DNA from: Bhargavaea sp. CC-171006
Lineage (GTDB): Bacteria > Bacillota > Bacilli > Bacillales_A > Planococcaceae
Direction: 5' to 3'
DNA: 64,000 bases
Assembly (NCBI RefSeq): GCF_009761675.1
Contig: NZ_QUZH01000014.1
Coordinates: 118,128-182,127 of the forward strand
The notes below the pieces were generated by a model that saw only the letters and a program-made list of their open reading frames with translations, did no database searches and was not told where the DNA came from. Shown piece after piece: positions 15,141 through 23,334 of this stretch; positions within the stretch are counted from its first letter, which is position 1, and every line of letters starts with the position of its first letter. Made by a program: the position numbers and the translations under genes.

Positions 15141-16781
15141 TCAGGATGATTGGTTGTATTGGGTTGCGGCATGTTCACTTCTTTCAATAAACAGCTTTCG
15201 GATCAGCGTCTCCAGCATGATCGGCAGACGGCGGAAGGCGCTGTCGGTGTGGAGGCGTTCCGTGCGCTGATGGGCGTCGCGGCCCAGCGGTCCGACGTTC
15301 AATACGGGAGCGTTCAGTTTCCGCATGTCTTCAAACGGGATGCTGTACGTGTCCCCCCAGACCGGGGTGTTGCGTTCGTAGGCGGTCCAGCCCGCGTTGC
15401 CGTCACGGTAGTTCACATAGCTCAGGTCACAGATGCCGTTGAAGTAGTGGACCTGCTCCAGTTCGGTGCCGAGCGTCCGTGCGGTGTCCTGCATGAGCGA
15501 GACCGCATCCCGGATCAGCTGGTCCTCCGTGGAATTGACCGCCGGGTAGTATGGCGGCGCGTACAGGAGGACAATCGCCGGTGACAGCTCCTGGCATTCG
15601 ATCATGAGCCGGTCGGCGACGGCGAAGCTCTGCGCCCGCTCGTCCGGACCGGCCAGGGCAATTGCTTTTTCCTTCAGCTTGCGGACCTCTTCCGCGCCAA
15701 GTTTGTCTTCCGCATGAGTCAGGATCTGCTCGTAGCGGTACACCTTCACGTCACCGACGCCGCTTACGCCGTTGCGGCGGCACAGTGCCCTATAGGCCGA
15801 GTTGCACGCGGATGCAGCTTCCCCGGCAACCTTTTCGAATGTCTCCATGACGTCCGCCGCCGTGCGTTTGAATAGGAAGACATTATAGAGCGCGGCCGCG
15901 CGGTACGGTGTCTGGGTGGAGTACTGGTCCTTCAGGTCCCGCTGGTACAACGAAACCGGGAGCGGTGTCTTCTCGCCATACACGCTCTCCTCGAACAGGT
16001 CGCTGAATTCCATCTGCTGCGTCATATAGGAAGCGATATAGTTTGCGGTCAGGCCCTGGAGCGGTTCCCCGACATGGGTTTCCTTTCCATAGAACAGGGC
16101 AGCCGGCATGATCTTGCCAATCGTTCCGGAGTAGATATACTCCTTTGTGTCGCCCGGTTCCTGCGTGAAGGACGGCTCCCCGTTCAGGAACAGGCTGAAT
16201 GTGAGCCCTTCCTTCTCGGCGATTTCAAGCAAGGCGCCTACCGCAATCCTCATTCCCGCGGAGTTCACTTCCTCATCCGGTACGGTCAGGAGAAGAAGGT
16301 TGACCGGCCAATCTTCGTCGATTGCCTGCTCAAGCAGCGAAAGATGGGCGGTCAGGCCCGCCTTCATGTCCATCGTGCCTCTGCCGAACAGGTACTCACC
16401 CGACTCCAGGTCGGCGCGCGCTTCCGCGTGGAGCGTGTCCTTGACGTCGTGGAGCTTGGCCGTCAGTTCCTCCGGCAAAGTCGAAAGCGCCTGGAGGGCC
16501 CCGTATTCCTCGGTCTGGACCGTGTCAAAATGGCTGATCAGCACGATCGTATCCGTCGCATCCGGATGCTTGTAAAGTGCCGTCACCGTCTGGCGGCCAA
16601 GGCCCGCATCGTGAAGAGCGACCCGTTCCGGATGCTGCTGGAAGTGAGGCATTTCGCGGAGTTTCGTCTCTAGCCGCTGTGCAAACAGCCGCTCTCCTTC
16701 CGTCAGCGTCCGGCTGTCCCAGCTGACCAATTCACAGAGAAGCGCGCGGCGTGCTTCAGGTGTGCTCCATCGGCGTCCCAT
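15141..16781 (-). CDS. rocB: RocB-like M20 peptidase-family protein
   Basis: 546 residues from the MGRRWSTPEARR start, which has AAGGGGG 8 nt upstream. An earlier ATG at 16829 overlaps the previous stop codon and would give 562 residues, so the start is open. Zinc-peptidase features are SHFDTVQTEEYG, GRGTMDMKAGL and VPDEEVNSAGMR. RocB belongs to the arginine-use regulon of B. subtilis, but its reaction is not established. It lies between two guanidine-modifying enzymes and shares their promoter at 17767-17795. Confidence 0.82.
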   Translation of the reverse strand: MGRRWSTPEARRALLCELVSWDSRTLTEGERLFAQRLETKLREMPHFQQHPERVALHDAGLGRQTVTALYKHPDATDTIVLISHFDTVQTEEYGALQALSTLPEELTAKLHDVKDTLHAEARADLESGEYLFGRGTMDMKAGLTAHLSLLEQAIDEDWPVNLLLLTVPDEEVNSAGMRIAVGALLEIAEKEGLTFSLFLNGEPSFTQEPGDTKEYIYSGTIGKIMPAALFYGKETHVGEPLQGLTANYIASYMTQQMEFSDLFEESVYGEKTPLPVSLYQRDLKDQYSTQTPYRAAALYNVFLFKRTAADVMETFEKVAGEAASACNSAYRALCRRNGVSGVGDVKVYRYEQILTHAEDKLGAEEVRKLKEKAIALAGPDERAQSFAVADRLMIECQELSPAIVLLYAPPYYPAVNSTEDQLIRDAVSLMQDTARTLGTELEQVHYFNGICDLSYVNYRDGNAGWTAYERNTPVWGDTYSIPFEDMRKLNAPVLNVGPLGRDAHQRTERLHTDSAFRRLPIMLETLIRKLFIERSEHAATQYNQSS

Positions 16782-16825
16782 CGGCTGTTCCCCCTTGTTC
16801 ATCTGTTTTTGTTCGTATGCCAGAG

Positions 16826-17701
16826 TCATGTCGTTCTCACCACCGGGCAGGTCAGGCAAGTCGGCCCGCCGGTTCCTTTATAAGAGATTTCATCGCCTTT
16901 GTATTCATACACGGTTGCACCGGCTTCCTCGAGGCCCGCTTTCGTCACGGGATTGCCCGCCGGAATGACCACTTTGCGCGGTGCCAGCGCGAGGACGTTG
17001 CAACCGAGATTGTCGTATTCGTCCTGAGGCACTTCGACCAGCCGGACCCCGTTTCCAATGAGGCGCTGACGAAGGAATACCGGCATGAGCGGGGAATGGA
17101 CGACGGCCAGATCCTTGTCGACGATGCTCAGGAAGGACATGAGGTGCAGGCACTCCGCCTCCCCGCTGTCATGAGGCAGCTGCACTTCGATGAACTCGTC
17201 TACGAAAGGTGCTGTCATTTCCCTCAGCTGCCTGATGGCTTCATCATTTGTCCGGTAACCCCTGCCGACCGCAATCGTCCGGTTGTCGAGCCAGACGATG
17301 TCTCCGCCGTCGGAAACCGCGTCTCCCTCCAGTTCTCCGATTACAGGGATGCCTTTTTCTTCGAGAAACTTCTTATAGACCTGTGCTTCCGGCTGGCGGA
17401 GGGCCTTGCCAGATTTCAGGATGATCGCGCCGGCCGGCGTGAACTTCACCGGGTCGTGCGCATAAAGCGAATCGAGGCCCGTCTCCTCTGCCTCCGGAAG
17501 AAAGTCGATCTCTTCGACATGCTCTTTCAGGATATCGAGGAACGCCTCATATTCCCGGAGCGCTTCCCCGTAATCAGGGACCTCGGCGTAGTTAAAGCGC
17601 TTCCAGTTTTCATCAAGATGCTTCTGGCTTTTGAATGCTTCCTGCGGCCGCTTGACGATCACGCGTCGGAGCGGCTCATGCATGGATGACAGATAAACCA
17701 T
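16826..17701 (-). CDS. Arginine deiminase/DDAH superfamily enzyme
   Basis: 291 residues from MVYLSSMHEPLRRV, with AAGGAG 10 nt upstream. It belongs to the guanidino-group-modifying enzymes: YAHDPVKFTPAGAIILKSG, GDAVSDGGDIVWLD, VQLPHDSGEAECLHLMSF (catalytic His region) and a C-terminal GGPTCLTCPVVR with Cys282 and Cys285. It is longer than DDAH and shorter than full arginine deiminase. It probably acts on arginine or a methylated derivative; two different enzymes of this superfamily in one operon suggest successive or alternative substrates. It is the first gene of the operon. Confidence 0.8.
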   Translation of the reverse strand: MVYLSSMHEPLRRVIVKRPQEAFKSQKHLDENWKRFNYAEVPDYGEALREYEAFLDILKEHVEEIDFLPEAEETGLDSLYAHDPVKFTPAGAIILKSGKALRQPEAQVYKKFLEEKGIPVIGELEGDAVSDGGDIVWLDNRTIAVGRGYRTNDEAIRQLREMTAPFVDEFIEVQLPHDSGEAECLHLMSFLSIVDKDLAVVHSPLMPVFLRQRLIGNGVRLVEVPQDEYDNLGCNVLALAPRKVVIPAGNPVTKAGLEEAGATVYEYKGDEISYKGTGGPTCLTCPVVRTT

Positions 17702-17717
17702 ATTGATCAAGCTCCTT

Positions 17718-17754
17718 TTTCCGTTGAACGGAAAGTATTTTCATTAAACGGAAA
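17718..17754. promoter_or_regulatory. Tandem operator of the IclR regulator
   Basis: TTTCCGTTGAACGGAAA (17718-17734) is a near-perfect palindrome. A second, degenerate copy TTTCATTAAACGGAAA (17739-17754) begins 21 bp later, on the same helix face. Both lie just downstream of the predicted start of the catabolic operon, a position suited to repression by the divergent IclR protein. Confidence 0.7.
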
Positions 17755-17766
17755 GTTGTTATGATT

Positions 17767-17795
17767 AATATAGTCAATTCGTGCTATACTGTCAA
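17767..17795 (-). promoter_or_regulatory. Promoter of the methylarginine operon
   Basis: On the minus strand TTGACA (17795-17790), a 17-bp spacer and TATATT (17772-17767), very close to the sigma-A consensus, so strong repression would be needed. Confidence 0.8.
17783..17790 (+). promoter_or_regulatory. Extended -10 promoter of the iclR gene
   Basis: TGCTATACT-type extended -10 element on the plus strand. It overlaps the -35 box of the divergent operon promoter, so the two promoters would compete. Confidence 0.5.
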
Positions 17796-17901
17796 TATAC
17801 TTTGAACCTTCATTTCAGGAATATCTTTCTTCTATACAAAGAGAAGTCAACTGGCATACATAACACGTTAAAATCGGTTCGCCATCAAAGGAGAAGTTGC
17901 A

Positions 17902-18633
17902 ATGCAGGCACTGGAACGGGCAATGAGCATTATAGGACTATTATCGGAGGCGGAAAATGGGGGAATGTCGATCTCGGACCTTTCCAAGAAAAGCGGACTC
18001 GCGCTCGGCACGATGCACAGGATCCTGAAAGGGATGGAAAAGCAGCGGATGGTTGAGCAGGATCCGCAGACCAAACTGTACCGGCTCGGCCCGGTCTGGC
18101 TGGAATACGGTCTCCGCCTGTATGACTCGATGGATTACATCACCAAGATCCGGCCGGAACTCGAGCGTCTCTCCCGCGAGGTAAAGGAGAGCGTGTATCT
18201 GAGCCGGCCATCGGGCCATGAGGCGATTGTGATGGAGCGCATTGACAGCGATGACAATCCGATCCGGATCAATGACCCGCTCGGCATCCGAATCCCGCTC
18301 CATATCGGGGCGGCCAACAAGGCCATGCTCGCGGATATGCCGCCTGAAGAAGCTGCGGAAATCATCGGCCAACTCGTCCCCCGCGACGAGCAGCAGGCTT
18401 TCCATGCCGGGCTTGCGGCCATCCGGCAGGCCGGATATGCCGAAAGCCACGGTGAACGTACACCCGGCACCTCTTCAGTTGCCGTCGCTGTCAGGGATGG
18501 GCTCGGCACCCTCGTCGGCGCCGTCTCCATCGGCTTCATCAGCTATGACCTGACCGAAGAGCGGCTCGCTTACCTGTCGGAGAAAGTAAAAGAAGCCGGT
18601 GCCCGTATTTCAAGGAATCTGGGGGCCAGCTGA
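17902..18633 (+). CDS. IclR-family transcriptional regulator
   Basis: 243 residues. A winged helix-turn-helix (about 1-65: ALERAMSIIGLLSEAENGG, ISDLSKKSGLALGTMHRIL) precedes an IclR effector-binding domain (about 75-240) with PLHIGAANKAML and YAESHGERTPGTSSVAVAV. AAGGAG precedes the ATG. It is divergent from the methylarginine operon and two palindromes lie between them, so it probably represses that operon and responds to arginine, a methylarginine or a breakdown product (inference). A 21-bp array follows its stop codon, ahead of a terminator shared with the opposite gene. Confidence 0.9.
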   Translation: MQALERAMSIIGLLSEAENGGMSISDLSKKSGLALGTMHRILKGMEKQRMVEQDPQTKLYRLGPVWLEYGLRLYDSMDYITKIRPELERLSREVKESVYLSRPSGHEAIVMERIDSDDNPIRINDPLGIRIPLHIGAANKAMLADMPPEEAAEIIGQLVPRDEQQAFHAGLAAIRQAGYAESHGERTPGTSSVAVAVRDGLGTLVGAVSIGFISYDLTEERLAYLSEKVKEAGARISRNLGAS

Positions 18634-18658
18634 GGATCGGGAAAGCGGGGAGAGAGCC

Positions 18659-18742
18659 TAATCTTCAAGCCCGGGGCACTAATCTTCAAACTCACGGCAC
18701 TAATCTTCAAACTCAGGCACCTAATCTTCAAACCCATCTCAC
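18659..18742 (+). repeat. 21-bp periodic array 3 (core TAATCTTCAAACTCA)
   Basis: Four units start at 18659, 18680, 18701 and 18722, all exactly 21 bp apart, with unrelated bases between cores. It lies between the iclR stop codon (18633) and its terminator (18752), so it is in the transcript's 3' untranslated region. The core reads in the same direction as iclR. Confidence 0.9.
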
Positions 18743-18751
18743 CGCACACAA

Positions 18752-18779
18752 AAACCCCCTCGCCGAAGCGAGGGGGTTT
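18752..18779. terminator. Bidirectional terminator between iclR and abgT-like genes
   Basis: AAACCCCCTCGC/GCGAGGGGGTTT with a CGAA tetraloop. A-tracts and T-tracts on both sides allow use by both convergent genes. Confidence 0.9.
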
Positions 18780-18787
18780 CCCTATGA

Positions 18788-20326
18788 TCAGTTTCCGTTA
18801 TAGTGAATCGGCGCATCCGGTCCTAGCGGGAGGCCGAGAAGCATCCAGATGACCAGGACGGCCGACCAGACGAACAGGAAGGCCATGGAGTAAGGGAACA
18901 TCGTGGAGACGAGTGTCCCGATCCCCATTTTCTTATCATACTTCTGTGCGAATGCGATGATGATCGCAAAGTACGTCATGAGCGGCGAGATGATGTTCGT
19001 CGAGGAGTCCGCGATACGGTATGCCATCTGCGTGAGCTCAGGTGAATAACCGAGCTGCATCATAATCGGCACGAAGATCGGCGCCATCATGGCCCACTTC
19101 GCGGAAGCGGAACCGATGAACAGGTTGATGAACGCGGCAATCGCGATAAACAGCAGGACGAGCGGAATGCCGTCGAGCTTGATGCTCTGAAGGAATTCAG
19201 CGCCATAGACGCCGAGGACGAGGCCCATTCCGGATTCGGAGAAGTAGGCGACGAACTGGGCGGCGGTGAAGCTGAGGACGATGAACATCCCCATTGCCGA
19301 CATCGTCTTGCCCATCATTTCGGCGACGTCTTTGTCATTGCGGATGACTTTCGTCACTTTCCCGTAGACGAGCCCCGGGATAAAGAACAGGATTGCGATG
19401 ATTGGTACGAGTGAACTCATGAACGGCGAGCGGATGATCGGCATATCCGCCTCATCCCCGCGGAGCGGAGCACCAGGGATCAGGACGAGCAGCGCCATGA
19501 GAGCCGCTGCGACCACCACAGAGACAGTTGCCCAGACAAGGCCCTTTTTCTCAACAGCTGTGAGCTTTTCCATGCTTTCGCGGTATTCACCCTTGTATTC
19601 GCCGAGTCGGGGCTCGACGATTTTCTCCGTAACCCATGCGCCGACCAGCGTCAGGACAAAGGTGGAGATGATGATGAAGTAGTAGTTCATGGCGATGTTC
19701 ATGCCTTCGGCGTACGCCGGGTCATAGATCGCCGCGCCGAGGATCGTCAGCTCACCGAGGAGCGCGTCCGTACCCGACAGGAGCAGGTTCGCGCTGAATC
19801 CGCCGGACACACCGGCGAACGCAGCGGCAAGACCCGCGAGCGGATGCCGCCCGAGCGCAGCGAAGATGACCGCGCCGAGCGGCGGCAGTACGACGTAGCC
19901 GGCATCGGATGCGACGGACGACATGACCCCCGCGAATACGAGGCCGAGTGTGATGAGCCGCTTCGGCACCGACATGACGAAGCCGCGCAGAAGCGCAGAG
20001 ATGAGGCCGGAATGTTCCGCGACCCCGATGCCGAGCATTGTGAGGAGCACGACACCCAGCGGCGCAAAGCCGATGAAGTTAGCGGTCATGCTCGTGAATA
20101 TGTAATGGATTCCCTCTTTATTGAGGAGGTTCTTGACCTCGATGATCTCCCCTTCTTTGCCCGGGTGCTCTACCGAGATGCCGAAGGACGAGACGATTGC
20201 GGAAAGGACGAGCACGAGAAGCGCCAGCCCGGCAAACAGCGTGACCGGATGGGGCAGCTTGTTCCCGACCGTTTCGATCGTATCGAGGAATTTCTGGACG
20301 AACCCTTTTTTCTTGGTCGTTTCCAT
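18788..20326 (-). CDS. AbgT-family transporter
   Basis: 512 residues from METTKKKGFVQKFL, with AAAGGAG upstream; the ORF extends further but without a ribosome site. About 11 membrane helices. Family marks include GIGVAEHSGLISALLRG, VASDAGYVVLPPLGAVIFAALGRHP and IGSASAKWAMMAPIFVPIM. AbgT imports p-aminobenzoyl-glutamate in E. coli; other members export sulfonamides. Two secreted M14 carboxypeptidases lie upstream and share an operator-like palindrome with this gene, which suggests uptake of a peptide or glutamyl product (inference). Confidence 0.88.
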   Translation of the reverse strand: METTKKKGFVQKFLDTIETVGNKLPHPVTLFAGLALLVLVLSAIVSSFGISVEHPGKEGEIIEVKNLLNKEGIHYIFTSMTANFIGFAPLGVVLLTMLGIGVAEHSGLISALLRGFVMSVPKRLITLGLVFAGVMSSVASDAGYVVLPPLGAVIFAALGRHPLAGLAAAFAGVSGGFSANLLLSGTDALLGELTILGAAIYDPAYAEGMNIAMNYYFIIISTFVLTLVGAWVTEKIVEPRLGEYKGEYRESMEKLTAVEKKGLVWATVSVVVAAALMALLVLIPGAPLRGDEADMPIIRSPFMSSLVPIIAILFFIPGLVYGKVTKVIRNDKDVAEMMGKTMSAMGMFIVLSFTAAQFVAYFSESGMGLVLGVYGAEFLQSIKLDGIPLVLLFIAIAAFINLFIGSASAKWAMMAPIFVPIMMQLGYSPELTQMAYRIADSSTNIISPLMTYFAIIIAFAQKYDKKMGIGTLVSTMFPYSMAFLFVWSAVLVIWMLLGLPLGPDAPIHYNGN

Positions 20327-20343
20327 GTTTTCTCCTTTCTTAG

Positions 20344-20365
20344 ATGACAAATAATATTCAGTCAT
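20344..20365 (-). promoter_or_regulatory. Inverted-repeat operator upstream of the AbgT gene
   Basis: Arms ATGAC (20344-20348) and GTCAT (20361-20365) around an AT-rich centre. The 13 bases AATATTCAGTCAT are identical to part of the site at 23088-23111 upstream of the M14 gene. It lies 18 bp before the start codon and overlaps the leader. Confidence 0.6.
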
Positions 20366-20555
20366 TTTAGCGTTCAGAAAATTACGCTTTGCCCAGTATA
20401 GCGTGGACTGCAGCAGAATTGAAGGCGCATTCAATAAGTTCTAATTGGGTAAATTGGGTGAACCTTTACAATCGGGAGAAGACATAAAAATCACTGTTAC
20501 GGGTTGCCGTTGCTTACTTCACGTTCACCCGAACACCACCATTTCCGTACGCACG

Positions 20556-20582
20556 CAAAAACCCCTGCCGCTCCGGCAGGGG
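20556..20582 (-). terminator. Terminator of the first M14 gene
   Basis: A 9-bp stem CCCCTGCCG/CGGCAGGGG with a 3-nt loop. On the minus strand it is followed by TTTTTG, 8 bp after the stop codon. Confidence 0.88.
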
Positions 20583-20589
20583 CTTCCTC

Positions 20590-21630
20590 TTATTCGTCTT
20601 CTTCGGATTGACGGGTCGTCTGCTCAGCGAGCGTGTCCCAGAACGACGTATCCTTGGTTTCAATTGAGCCGTCGGCAATCGCCCTGACTGTCGAATCGAG
20701 TGTCTTGATTGTCTGCTTGATCAGGTAGCCATTGCTCTTCTGACCGAGGACGTACGGCTCGTATTCGTGATCGGACATGCCGCGCATTTCAAAAAGAAGT
20801 GTGGAGATGCCATATTCGACCGCGATGCCATTACGGGAGATGGTTTCCGCTGTACCGCCGACATACTTGCCGAGGTGGCCCCAGCCCGTGGAGTCGACTG
20901 CGTCAAAGACGACCGCTCCCAGCTTCTTCGAGCCCTCGAGCACCTCAGGGTCCACGTTTGGTGTTGTCGGATAGAGGATCGAACCGGATACGAGTTCACC
21001 GTCCCGCTCACTCCGCGCACCCTGATGATGAAGGTCGATCATATAATCGATGTCATACTTCGACATGACATTGTTGTGCAGCGCCTGTGTTTCCGGCTGG
21101 ATCTTCGTGACGTGGTCACGGTTCAGGTCGACGCCGAGCGCATTGTAGCGCGTCAGGTGGCGGTCACCGGAAGCGACATAGTCATCCAGCGAAAAGTCGA
21201 CATCCCCCATTGCCCCGTCCGGATTCAGCATCGGCACGATGAGGATGTTGACGTTGTCCGTCACGCCCTTCATCTTGCCCGTGCCGAGGTGCTTGATGAA
21301 CTCAAGCGCACCTTCCGTCGTCAGCTGCTCGTTGCCGTGCTGTTGCGTCAGGAAAAGGATCGTCGGGTTTTCCGGGTTCTTCATGTACTTCACGAGGTAC
21401 AGGTCGCGGCCCTTGACCGACTGGCCGATCACCTCGAGCTCCATGTCCTGCTGCTTGGCCTCCTGCTTCTGCAGGTACGACGCCAGCTCGCTGTACGTAT
21501 GGAGAATGGACGTGTTGATCGTTTCATTTCCCCCGTAATTCGGTCCGTTCCCTACTGCGTCCGCCTGCAACGGTGCCGCACTCAACATGAGCGCCCCCGC
21601 GGCAGCCAAAGAGATCATCATCTTCTTCAT
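20590..21630 (-). CDS. Secreted M14-family zinc carboxypeptidase 1
   Basis: 346 residues from MKKMMISLAAAG, with GGGAGTGGGG upstream. The signal peptide ends near ADA. Zinc ligands of the M14 fold are visible: His and Glu in TQQHGNEQLTTEGALE and a later His in DLHHQGARSE. LLFEMRGMSDHEYEPY probably holds the catalytic Glu. It is extracellular and should remove C-terminal residues from peptides or glutamyl conjugates. It is a distant paralogue of the next gene, 205 bp upstream on the same strand. An imperfect cre box lies 46 bp before its start. Confidence 0.85.
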   Translation of the reverse strand: MKKMMISLAAAGALMLSAAPLQADAVGNGPNYGGNETINTSILHTYSELASYLQKQEAKQQDMELEVIGQSVKGRDLYLVKYMKNPENPTILFLTQQHGNEQLTTEGALEFIKHLGTGKMKGVTDNVNILIVPMLNPDGAMGDVDFSLDDYVASGDRHLTRYNALGVDLNRDHVTKIQPETQALHNNVMSKYDIDYMIDLHHQGARSERDGELVSGSILYPTTPNVDPEVLEGSKKLGAVVFDAVDSTGWGHLGKYVGGTAETISRNGIAVEYGISTLLFEMRGMSDHEYEPYVLGQKSNGYLIKQTIKTLDSTVRAIADGSIETKDTSFWDTLAEQTTRQSEEDE

Positions 21631-21676
21631 GTCCCCACTCCCTTTTCGATTATCTGACTCTATCGTACACCCCAAA

Positions 21677-21690
21677 AGTAACCGCTTCCA
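21677..21690 (-). promoter_or_regulatory. Imperfect cre box upstream of M14 gene 1
   Basis: Minus strand TGGAAGCGGTTACT matches 13 of 14 core positions of the CcpA box. Next to it, ATGGAAGGGTTTCCAT (21699-21714) is another dyad that could bind a regulator. Confidence 0.4.
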
Positions 21691-21796
21691 TATGGCAATG
21701 GAAGGGTTTCCATGCCTGTCCAGTGGGTCTTTACCAACACTTTTGGGAAGAAAAGATGGGGCTTATTTCCTCTCCGGTTGGCCGGTCTGAATGAAA

Positions 21797-21826
21797 AGAG
21801 AAGCCCGGTAACTTCCGGGCTTCTCT
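21797..21826 (-). terminator. Terminator of the second M14 gene
   Basis: A 12-bp stem AGAGAAGCCCGG/CCGGGCTTCTCT, 6-nt loop; on the minus strand followed by TTTTC. Confidence 0.88.
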
Positions 21827-21835
21827 CAACTCGGT

Positions 21836-23026
21836 TTATTCCGCCGGGCGGTAAGCTGTCAGCGGGATGTCTTCGTAATCTTCCGGATTAAGGTCATGTA
21901 CAGAGTCGTCTGCGACCGCATTCACGATGCCGAGAAGGCCGGTTTCAACTGCCTTCACAAGCTGGCCGCGCTTTTTCTGGCCGAACGACTGCGTCTGGCC
22001 GGTCACTTCGAACAGGACGGTGCCGCTACCGTTCAGGGCGTAAGAACCAAGTGCCGTTCCCGGTAGGTCAAGCCCCTGCGAGTAAAGCGTGATGTTGTTG
22101 AAGATCGAATTGCCCTTGGCCTGAAGCGCGTCGTAGGCAGCAACGTTTAGCTGGCGCGAGAAGTCATAGTTGTACTTATCCGCGTACTGCGCATAATCCG
22201 AGCCTTCAGGGCTAGACGGATCCGGAACAAACTGTGCGGACAGCGACAGTGTCACTTCGTCGGATGTGCCTTCCACGTAGTAGACCCCCTGATGATGAAG
22301 ATCGATAAAGACATCAACCTTGCCGAACTCCCCGACGAGCGATTTGTACACATCACGGGATGTCTGCGATTCCGGCGTGATGAACCAGCCCGGATCGCTC
22401 GAGCTTCCCGGGAAGTCCTCCGGCTGCGGCACATATTCGAGGTCCGGGTTGAAGTCACGGTTCACGTCAAAGCCCGGATTTTTGCTGTAGTCATATTCCT
22501 GCTGGATGCGGTCGTCCAGGTAGTTCCAGGATGGCTGTGCATCGCTGAGCTGCGGGAAATCCTCGACCACTTCAGCCCACGTCATCGTATTGCGGCGCTT
22601 GTCCCCTTCCGACGCATCCGGGTTCATCATCGGCATGAAGACGAACGTGATTTCTTCACGAAGCTGCTGTGCGTATGGCGAGCTGCCGGATACCGTCTTC
22701 AGGAGATTCAGGATTGCATCTGTGCCTGTCTTCTCGTTTCCGTGGATTTCGCTCTGGATCAGAACGACTTTGTCACCGGAGCCCACGCGCACCGTGTAGA
22801 TGTCACGTCCCTGGTTCGACTGGCCCGCCACATCCACGGACACCAGCCCCTTGCTCGTCTTCTCGATCTGCTGCAGTGCTTTCGTCAACTCCTCGTAATC
22901 TGTGAAGCCCTTGATCGAAAACTCATGGTGCGACTCTTCCTTCGCCAGCGCATCCCCCGGTGCTGCCGGCAGGGCGATTCCTGCTGCCATGGCGATTGCC
23001 GCCGTCACGCCAACCCACTTCTTCAT
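21836..23026 (-). CDS. Secreted M14-family zinc carboxypeptidase 2
   Basis: 396 residues with a signal peptide (MKKWVGVTAAIAMAAGIALP, cut near ALA). M14 zinc motif: IQSEIHGNEKTGTDAIL (His and Glu) and DLHHQGVYYVEG (His). The central region holds NPGFDVNRDFNPDLEY, with an Asn/Arg substrate-binding pair. Glu in TVLFEVTGQ is the likely general base. Extracellular peptide trimming is the expected role. Upstream lies the ATGACTG-N10-CAGTCAT dyad also found before the AbgT gene, which links the two genes in one regulon. Confidence 0.87.
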   Translation of the reverse strand: MKKWVGVTAAIAMAAGIALPAAPGDALAKEESHHEFSIKGFTDYEELTKALQQIEKTSKGLVSVDVAGQSNQGRDIYTVRVGSGDKVVLIQSEIHGNEKTGTDAILNLLKTVSGSSPYAQQLREEITFVFMPMMNPDASEGDKRRNTMTWAEVVEDFPQLSDAQPSWNYLDDRIQQEYDYSKNPGFDVNRDFNPDLEYVPQPEDFPGSSSDPGWFITPESQTSRDVYKSLVGEFGKVDVFIDLHHQGVYYVEGTSDEVTLSLSAQFVPDPSSPEGSDYAQYADKYNYDFSRQLNVAAYDALQAKGNSIFNNITLYSQGLDLPGTALGSYALNGSGTVLFEVTGQTQSFGQKKRGQLVKAVETGLLGIVNAVADDSVHDLNPEDYEDIPLTAYRPAE

Positions 23027-23087
23027 CTATCTCCACTCCCCTTCAGTATGTTCAACGCAAGCATAGCAAGGTTTATGGGGTTGCTCA

Positions 23088-23111
23088 ATGACTGTTTTAA
23101 TATTCAGTCAT
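23088..23111 (-). promoter_or_regulatory. Inverted-repeat operator upstream of the M14 genes
   Basis: Perfect arms ATGACTG (23088-23094) and CAGTCAT (23105-23111) with a 10-bp AT-rich centre. Its right half AATATTCAGTCAT is the same as at 20353-20365. The regulator is unknown. Confidence 0.65.
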
Positions 23112-23334
23112 ATAGGTATAGGACGCTGTCGAATCGTTGGGAAAAGGGATGCCAAACGGAGTGGACGCTGTGTAATGCGATGGAATGAAGCGGCGAAGTG
23201 TTTCGTAGGTCGAAATAGGTTGGCGCGCTGGAATGCATAGGTCCAACCACTCATTTTACAGGGGCAAAATTGAATTTTGAACTGCTTGAGATTGCATAAT
23301 TGAAAAACGGACAACCCCTCGGTGCTTAGCGGTT

